Below, in pieces: positions 57,132 through 64,000 of a stretch of 64,000 bases of DNA (its first letter is position 1; each line of letters opens with the position of its first letter). The notes under the pieces were generated by a model. The model was not told where the DNA came from, did no database searches, and was given only the letters and a program-made list of their open reading frames with translations. Made by a program: the position numbers and the translations under genes. The stretch is taken from contig CM052360.1 of the NCBI GenBank assembly GCA_028551475.1, forward strand, positions 24,560,682 to 24,624,681, read 5' to 3'. The DNA comes from Casuarina equisetifolia (Eukaryota > Streptophyta > Magnoliopsida > Fagales > Casuarinaceae).

Positions 57132-59833
57132 ATGGCTTTGACATTACATCCTTTAGCAGGTTTGAACTCTTTCTATCCTTATCTCTTTGTAAATTGGTGT
57201 AAGCGTTAGTAGTTATGTTTAATTTATGTACTTTAAATATTCTGATCACTTCGACATGGCGTAACATCCACTCTTCTATTGTTTTGATAAATGGTTTGAT
57301 ATGTGTGTATTGGTAAAACTTTCGTTAATAATTGTCTTATTTAATATGTGTATGGTTCTTGGATAAATTTGAGGACTAACTATATTTAGGCGGATTGTGT
57401 AATTGCATCTGTAAGAGAGGGAGACAGAGATGCAGGTTGGAGATTGCAGTTTGTCGCATTGCTTAATCTTTTGTGAAGAATTTGCCCGTGATGACTGCAA
57501 GAATGATTTGGTTTGTTGGGTGTGCAAAGAACCAGTATCAGGATATCCTATCTTCAAGTGCTTGGAATGTGACTTTGTACATCATAAAGTGCGTATCCAG
57601 CTACCAAACTTGAAAAAAATGGACATGGAACATGATATTACAAAAAGACATCACTTGATCTTGCTAGAAGACATGGAGGATGATGGTACAACAAAAGTAG
57701 GTTGTGCAGGATGTGGGAAACTAGCATCAAGTCCCGCCTATAGATGTTCCATCCCCCATTGTGCCTTCCACCTCCATAAATCATGTCATCAATTATCCCA
57801 CGCCATAATGCACAACGCACACGCAAACCATGCCCTTATTCTCGCATTACCACCACCTCGTTATTATTGTGATCTTTGTATAAGAGATAGAGACAAGAAG
57901 ACTACTTTGCTTTACGGTTGTCGTCTTTGCAATTTTGATATGGATAGCAAATGTACTTCTCGTTGGGACATTATTGGGAGTAAGAAAAAGATGGAGGCTG
58001 GAGATTATAGCATACGGCATTACTTAATCTTTTGTGAAGAATTTATGAGTGATGACTATGAGAACGATGCCATTTGTTGGGTGTGCGAAGAACCAGTATC
58101 GGGACATCCTGCTTTCAAATGCTTGGAATGCGGCTTTGTACAACACAAATCTTGTACCCAACTATCAGACTTGACAGAAATGGACTTCTTGCATCATATT
58201 AGGGATAGACACCACTTGATCTTGCAAGAAGAGACAGAGAATAATGCTGCGGGAGTAGTTTGTGTGGGATGCGGGGAAGCAGCATCTAATCCCGCCTATA
58301 GATGCTCCATACCTAAATGCACTTTCCATCTCCATAAGGCATGCCATCAATTGTCTCATGCCATACAGCACATCACACACCCGGAGCACCCTCTTGTTCT
58401 TACCATGCCAGGTTTTTGGGCTTGGTGTGGATTCTGCGGAAAAGATAGAGAGAAGGACACTACTTTGCTTTATAGTTGTCTTCCTTGCAATTTTCAGTTG
58501 GATAACAAGTGTGCTTCCTCTTTGAAAATTACTGACTATAACTTTGACCCACACGCGTTCATTCTTTCAAAAGCTGGCCCCGTTCAAATGTGAAGCTTGC
58601 GGTGAAGCAACCAATGATTTTGCCTGCCAATGTAGCATCTGTGGGGTTTTGACTCATCCTATGTGTGCTTCTTTTCCACGCATGATTAAAATTATGGCAC
58701 ATCATCATTTTTTCTCGCGCACCTATTGCCTTCGTCGGGTTAAGAAGTTGGATAAGGCAATTTGTAAGCTCTGTTGTAAGAATGTGAATACAGAGTATGG
58801 AGCTTATTATTGTCTAGAATGTGATTACATTACTCACATGAAATGTGCAAAAGAGATTCAGGACACATCAACCTTTAATTCAGAAGCCACTGAGTTTTAA
58901 GACTATACAAGACATTTGGTTTATTTGATTGAAGGGTTAAGTGGAGAGGAGGATAAAGTAGTTGATGTTCCTTCAAAGATCAACCACAACAATCATCCCC
59001 AACATGAGTTAATTCTCAGGTTTGAAGATTCTAGAAATGACAAGCAACTCCTCAAGAATGACAACCGATGTGCAGTATGCATGCAATTTATTACCTTTCC
59101 CCCATTTTACAGTTGTGAAGATTGCAACATTTTTGTCCACAAGAGATGTGCTGAACTTCCTGAAACCGTAAGGCGACCACAATTTGGCAAAAATCAATAT
59201 ACGCTCTCTCCTCATCTATTATCGTCCACAAATCATTTATTTCAGTGTTCTATATGTGACATTTATCGTCATGGCCTTTTCTACAGATTTAAAAAAATAA
59301 TCATTGACGTCCAATGTTTTTTGATTCCGGAAACCATTAGTCACAAATGTCACGGACACTTGCTCCATCTTCCTATACTACGAGATTTCAAGTTGAAAGA
59401 AATTTGCATTGGTTGTGGTAGGAATATTAGTGGATGGGACCGATACTTAATGTGCTCAGAATGCAAGTTTTGGCTGTGTCCTAAATGTGCAATCCTTCCA
59501 CTGGTTGCAAGGTATAGATACCATCCACATCTCCTAAAGCTCACCTACACATGTGAAGATGATTGGGAGGAATGTTATTGTCTACTTGGTGAAGAAAAAT
59601 TGGATCCAAAATATTGGTTTTATTTTTGTATAGAGTGCGATTTTCCAGCTCATATCAAATGTGTTATTGGTAGCTCCGTGCAAAGTGGAAGACATGAGCA
59701 TCCTGTGATACTTGTTAGAAAATGTGAGTACTCTCTTGAATGTCATTTGTGTGAAAAAAGTATAAGACGTTATGATAGGACTTTTGAGTGTAATCAATGT
59801 AAATTTAATTTTCACATTAAATGTTATTATTGA
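57132..59833 (+). pseudogene. DC1-domain protein gene 2, disrupted, with internal duplication
   Basis: The main frame starts at 57430. A short exon at 57132-57159 spliced to 57416 would stay in phase, as in DC1 gene 1. The N-terminal unit (MQVGDCSLSHCLIFCEEF to about 57990) is repeated as MEAGDYSIRHYLIFCEEF (57991 to about 58540), 187 codons apart. DC1 modules follow: FKCEACGEATNDF, KAICKLCCKNVN, CAVCMQFITFPPFYSCEDC, KEICIGCGRNISGW and CNQCKFNFHIKCYY. Breaks: a frame change near 58556 after DPHAF, and an in-frame stop at 58898-58900 where DC1 gene 1 reads EFDDY. In the first unit one ligand Cys is replaced (HHKVRIQL). With two disablements it is probably a pseudogene, though most of its length is open. 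The C-terminal 300 residues are closely similar to gene 1. Confidence 0.75.
57430..58540 (+). repeat. Intragenic tandem duplication in DC1 gene 2, 561-bp period
   Basis: The two halves encode parallel series: FCEEF, CWVCKEPVSG/CWVCEEPVSG, FKCLEC, RHHLIL, CGKLAS/CGEAAS, AYRCSIP, FHLHK, CHQLSHAI and TTLLY. The second copy starts with a Met preceded by Lys residues, so the duplicated block began at or just before the original start codon. DC1 gene 1 has only one such unit. Confidence 0.9.
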
Positions 59834-59835
59834 AT

Positions 59836-59995
59836 ATACTCTTGAAAGTTATTGATTGTATTCTTAAATTTCACATTAAATGTCATTGAATGGCCCTTAG
59901 ATTTTCATATTGAATGTACCCTTGAATGTCATTTGTGTAAAGAAAGTATGAGAAATAATATGATTCTTGAATGTTATTATTCATAATGTCTCTTC
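59836..59995 (+). repeat. Relic of the DC1 gene's last coding segment
   Basis: Just after the stop codon TTCACATTAAATGTCATTG and CTTGAATGTCATTTGTGTAA recur, along with AAGAAAGTATGAGAAATAAT. They copy the last 100 bases of the coding region in degraded form. Confidence 0.6.
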
Positions 59996-61324
59996 ATTTT
60001 TTCACATAGTTCTGGAAAAATCTTCACCTCTCTCAAATTTCATTTTACAACTCTCAATACTATACATAAGGAAGTGAAAATGGAAGACCTCTAAAACCTA
60101 TAATTTGATTGTAATTTTTTTCATATACTTTTAATTGTATTGTAATTATTTCTTACATCTTTCCATAAATGATGCTCAATTCCCATTTTAAGCGTTAGAA
60201 TAAAACTTCAATGGAAACCACTTACTCTTTGTAACTTTTAATTGCACATCATTTTCATCAAACTCATCTAACTCACCTTTTTCCTCATCTAAAATTAGAT
60301 GAAGTTCGAAAATACCAAATAAATTGGCTTCATTTTTCTTCTTAAACTCAAATTAATAAAATGTACCCTTTAAAGTTCTAAAATTATAAAGGCTAAACTC
60401 ATGATTTGAAGCTTTGAAATTTTTATTTACCTACTTCAGCATTATCTCATTAATGTATTCAAATTATTGTATATAATCATGGCTAATTTAATCAACGACT
60501 CACATGCAAATTTCCTAAACTTCAAACCATTCTAGCCTTAAAGAAAGTTAGAATCATATATTAATATACGTTTATGAAAAAATTAGTAATTACTAACCAT
60601 AGAATACTATAGGGAAAAAAAGGTAGGATCATATAGGAATTTCTAACCATTGTGCCATAGAAGGTTTACATGAACTAAGAAGTGAAATTAGAAAAACTAA
60701 CACATAGTGAAAGTCATTCTCATAAATGTCGCTAAACCAAGCACTATGGTAACAAAACCCAAAAATAGATAAACAAACATATTAATTGGTCCATATAACA
60801 GTAGTTTTATTGGTTATTCTATCAAAAGATACAAACTGAAAGTTCTTATATATATCTAGACTCATTGCTAGGACAAATCTTAAATTTAAAACCTTTTACC
60901 GTACGGCTTTCAAATGCACTAGATGCAAATTCGGTGACCATTGAAATAACTGTTTTTTCATGTATTCTGAAAAACCATTATCAAGAGGTAACACAACTTC
61001 ACAAACAATTTTTAGTTGCAAGTATTTCTCTCTATTTTAATCAAAAGATTTTACAGAAATTGAACTGCTGCGATAGCTGGAATTTTCTTGGTTTTTGTTC
61101 CGTACAGTCACCGGCAACGGGTCCCGTAAGCTGCAAGGAAGAATGCAGGTTTTGCAGTCTGAAGGATTAAGTCAGCCGGAGTAATCAACAATTGACGGTA
61201 CCCTCGGGCAGTGCGACGTAGGTCGGAGGAAAAATAGTAGACTCGTCTGAACCAAAGACGTGAAAGAATCTTGGAAATCTGTGTTCTTTTGAAATGCTTA
61301 AAACGGGAAGCCTTCCCTTAAAAC
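59996..61324. other. Intergenic, upstream of gag-derived gene 2
   Basis: AT-rich DNA to about 61060, then a GC-richer stretch leading into the gag-derived gene. Modules P and Q are not recognisable here, unlike at the other three loci. No other gene is seen. Confidence 0.5.
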
Positions 61325-62565
61325 ATGAATCCAGCTTCTCAGAAAACCCTGATTACAATTCCTCTTGCTCTATTTTCACGTCCCATAATCGGTCTTCAAC
61401 TAAATGGGGCCAATTACGGCGTATGGAAGACGCGTCTCCTTCCATATTTACAAGCCAGCCGTCTCCTTCTCATCGTGGACGGTAGCCTGCCATGCCCACC
61501 AGTGATTGCATCGTATGTCCATGAAAATGGCCGACAAAAAACTTATTCCAAATCCAGCCTTTGAAGAATGGCATACACATGATCAGATTCCACTTGCATG
61601 GCTTCTAAATAGCGTCTCTGACTCCATTGTCACACTAACGTCTAAACTTACAACTTCGGCCGCTGTTGGAGTTTCCTGGCAACTGCATACGCTGCCTATG
61701 CCAGTGTGCCTGCAGGGACCACCCCCCGTGCAGCGTTTTCTCTGCACCAACCGCAGGGACCACCAATCCACTTCTATCAGACCATTCCGCCGGCCAAGTC
61801 GGCCGCTTTTGGCTTCGCCCTACCGACCCAGACCACCCATCAACACCCGCAGTGTGCTAACAGGGCACATTGGGGCTGGATGAGACAACCAAAATGTCAG
61901 ATTTGTCTCCGATTTGGGCACGAAGCAATCAGTGTAGCGGACATTACAACCCGAATTTTCAGCCGTACTCCCCAACGCCGCCGCTGCCGCCTCAGTCGCG
62001 TGTGATTGCTGGAGGAACTTGGTTTCCATTATATTATAAGTAGTCCATCCCAACTATTTGGTGGCCACCCATATTCAAGTTTGCTGTTGATTACAGGTTA
62101 CGGATCAACTTCTTTTATCGTTATGTTTTCCTATTAATTCTCTCAAAATTATAGAAGCTCTCTTCGTTTCATTACCAAAATATTGTTGGCTGTTTCTATA
62201 AATTGTACTTGAAAGATTTGATCAAAGCTGAAAGAGTTGATAATGTTCTTATTAGCTATAAATTGTCAATTGGATCTGAGGTGACTCCCATTTCTCTCGT
62301 TTTTGTGTTATCTTCTCTCGTTTTCATAGTATATCAAAGGCAAAATTACCTAGAGCCCGATACTCTTCAAGGATGGGTGCATAACGAAGAGGAAGCCGCA
62401 TACCTTGCACGGGACGAATGGGATGGAGAATACTGTCAGGAGGATGAATGGGAAGGTGAACAGTACCCAGAGGGAGAATGGGAAGGTGAATACTACTCAG
62501 AGGAAGAAGAGAAAAGTGCATACGAAGAAGTTGAATCTTTCTCACGGTTTACAATTGTGGGATAG
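61325..62565 (+). pseudogene. Gag-derived chimeric gene 2, frameshifted
   Basis: Exon 1 (61325-62096) starts with a copia Gag N-terminus (LNGANYGVWKTRLLPYLQAS, VDGSLPCPP). After a frameshift near an A-run at about 61523 it continues PNPAFEEWHTHDQIPLAWLL, also typical of Gag. After a second frame change it matches gene 1 (AAFSLHQPQ) and the knuckle region (CQICLRFGHEAI); a one-base loss there moves the second half of the knuckle out of frame. The protease-like segment is deleted after GGTWF. An intron in the same position and phase as in gene 1 leads to exon 2 (62330-62565), beginning YQRQNYLEPDT (gene 1: YQCQKYLESNT), with Glu/Trp/Tyr-rich repeats ending SRFTIVG and a stop. Unlike gene 1, it keeps the Gag N-terminal part. 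At least three frame breaks make it a pseudogene. Confidence 0.7.
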
Positions 62566-63814
62566 GCGGCGGCATGCAAGTTTGTCGATGGTAATAACTA
62601 TTTCAATTTGCTGAAACCTCATTTCCATTTTGTCTTCTTTTTGGACCAAAATCTAACAAAGGCTTATGTTCCACAGAAGGTTGGGGGAAAAATAAAAATA
62701 AAAATGAAAAACCAAAATGTACCGCTTTGCACTTCCTTTGATTGAAAGAGTTAAATTTATTACTTTGGACGCTAAAGAATGAACAATCCACTCAAGATTG
62801 TTTAAAAAATCAAACAAAAGCAAATTAAATACATGGGTCATATCTTGTGGGTTTGCTTCTCTTCCCATGAATGCAGTGCAATCAGGTTCCTTTCTTCTGG
62901 GGCTTCTCCATACGACGATCCCCAAAAAACAAAAGCAAATGTGATGGAAGTGCCACACTTTGGAAGGCCAAGATTAAAAATGAGCCAACATCCTGCGCTG
63001 AAAAAGGACTCGGAGGAGTTCTGGTCACTGCAGTGTGACCATTAACTGTAAAGTTTTTATCTTTCATTTTTTGGGGCACTATAAGGAATAAGTCAATATG
63101 TACCACCAAGATTGTTAGGTTGACCAATAAAAATTTTAGCCATTTAATACAAAAGTTTAACTATCCTGCTTCACAAAAATGATATCACGTGACCAACATT
63201 TCAGCTAATAAGCAATATATTAAGCTGTTTGATGCAAAAGCTTCAATATCTTATTGCGGAAGAATGATTATCATGGAAATGGAATGATAGGGATGGCCGA
63301 TCTTAAGGACCCCAAACCATGAAAGTCAAACTTGACGTCGTTCGCCTGTTCCAACTTGGAAAAAATAGAGTACATGCAGCCTGGATAGCGTGCTTATTGA
63401 AATAGAGTAGAATTTTTTTCTTCCAAATAGCTCTTGCTTTCCTTTACAGGTTTCACAACTCTAACATACAAATTACTTCTTGTATTTCCATTCATCTACG
63501 TATGACTTTCTTTTTTTCTTTTTACCGTATCTCAACTAAAGCAACCTCTCCGATCATAATAATGAGCTTTAAGGGTCACATTCATCTCTACACCAAAGTA
63601 TTCATGAATCGTCTTATGCAAATAATAAGACTAATATTGTTCTTTATATGTACTTTGTTATATGAGTTTCTTCTTATTTTTAGTTGTTTGTGGTTTTAGA
63701 AAAACTTCACCTCTTAAATGCATTTCTATTTGTATTAATATGAGTTTATTTTGGTCAAAAACAACTTGCTTTTGTTTCTCAAAGTTCATTTTACAACTCT
63801 CAACATTGTTGATA
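62566..63814. other. 3' flank of gag-derived gene 2 and intergenic DNA
   Basis: The first 400 bases resemble the flanks near 49.8-50.0 kb and 29.8-30.0 kb. A degenerate unit of the 110-bp repeat lies near 63030. AT-rich DNA follows with no recognised gene. Confidence 0.5.
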
Positions 63815-64000
63815 TCACTGAAATTGGTCTTTAGACTCTACACAATTAACGTTGCAAATGATAATAGTGAAATTGGATAGTAAAAAAATATAATCCGAAG
63901 GAGGAAAGAAAAAGAGCATTCGTTCTTCTCTTTCGCAAAACCTATATGGCCTCTTCTTTCCCTTAGTTTGCACCACTCACAGAGTAGCCCTTCATTACCT
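63815..64000 (+). repeat. Segmental duplication, right copy, runs off the window
   Basis: Matches 45600-45785 in the same orientation over its whole length to the window end, with small differences, so the duplication continues beyond 64000. Confidence 0.85.

Noticed and set aside
1..64000. CRISPR array, prokaryotic operon or phage-type defence system
   Set aside because: The window is plant nuclear DNA with spliced genes. The tandem repeats found lack uniform spacer structure and adjoining cas genes.

Overview
The window looks like nuclear DNA of a dicot plant. It is AT-rich, genes carry many short GT-AG introns, and the intergenic space holds decayed Ty1/copia-type retroelements, a SINE-like insert and a mitochondrial rRNA fragment. 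The best homologies are plant gene families: RAD54, BOP1, PLAC8/PCR, DC1-domain and sieve-element-occlusion proteins. I cannot name the species.

The left third (1-24 kb) is ordinary single-copy genome. It holds a three-exon PLAC8 protein gene on the minus strand (765-1491), a 21-exon RAD54 recombination ATPase (6522-16422) and an 18-exon BOP1 ribosome-biogenesis WD40 gene (17155-23686). The RAD54 and BOP1 exon models were joined by hand; phases agree at every junction and they give 936 and 732 codons. One BOP1 intron (21265-22064) has AT-AC ends and U12-type 5' splice and branch sites.

From 25 kb on the window is accessory. A broken copia element (25456-29577) ends in two LTRs that point in opposite directions. 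The rest (29.8-64 kb) is built from repeatedly duplicated pieces. There are two DC1-domain genes (about 32.2-34.3 kb and 57.1-59.8 kb), both frameshifted. There are two copies of a chimeric gag-derived gene whose last exon is a Tyr/Glu/Lys-rich repeat (48.2-49.8 kb and 61.3-62.6 kb), both disabled. Modules P and Q lie upstream of three of these four loci, and several copies of another dispersed repeat (called R here) surround them. The DC1 and gag-derived families are interleaved and share upstream DNA, so they appear to have been duplicated together.

Between these blocks lie a sieve-element-occlusion-like gene without its N-terminal domain but with two thioredoxin-like modules (43020-44938), further copia fragments, several tandem arrays (periods about 78, 79, 82, 110, 175 and 180 bp) and a mitochondrial rrn18 fragment (about 51.2 kb). 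A duplication near 45.6 kb recurs at the right edge (63.8-64 kb), so the duplicated block continues beyond the window.
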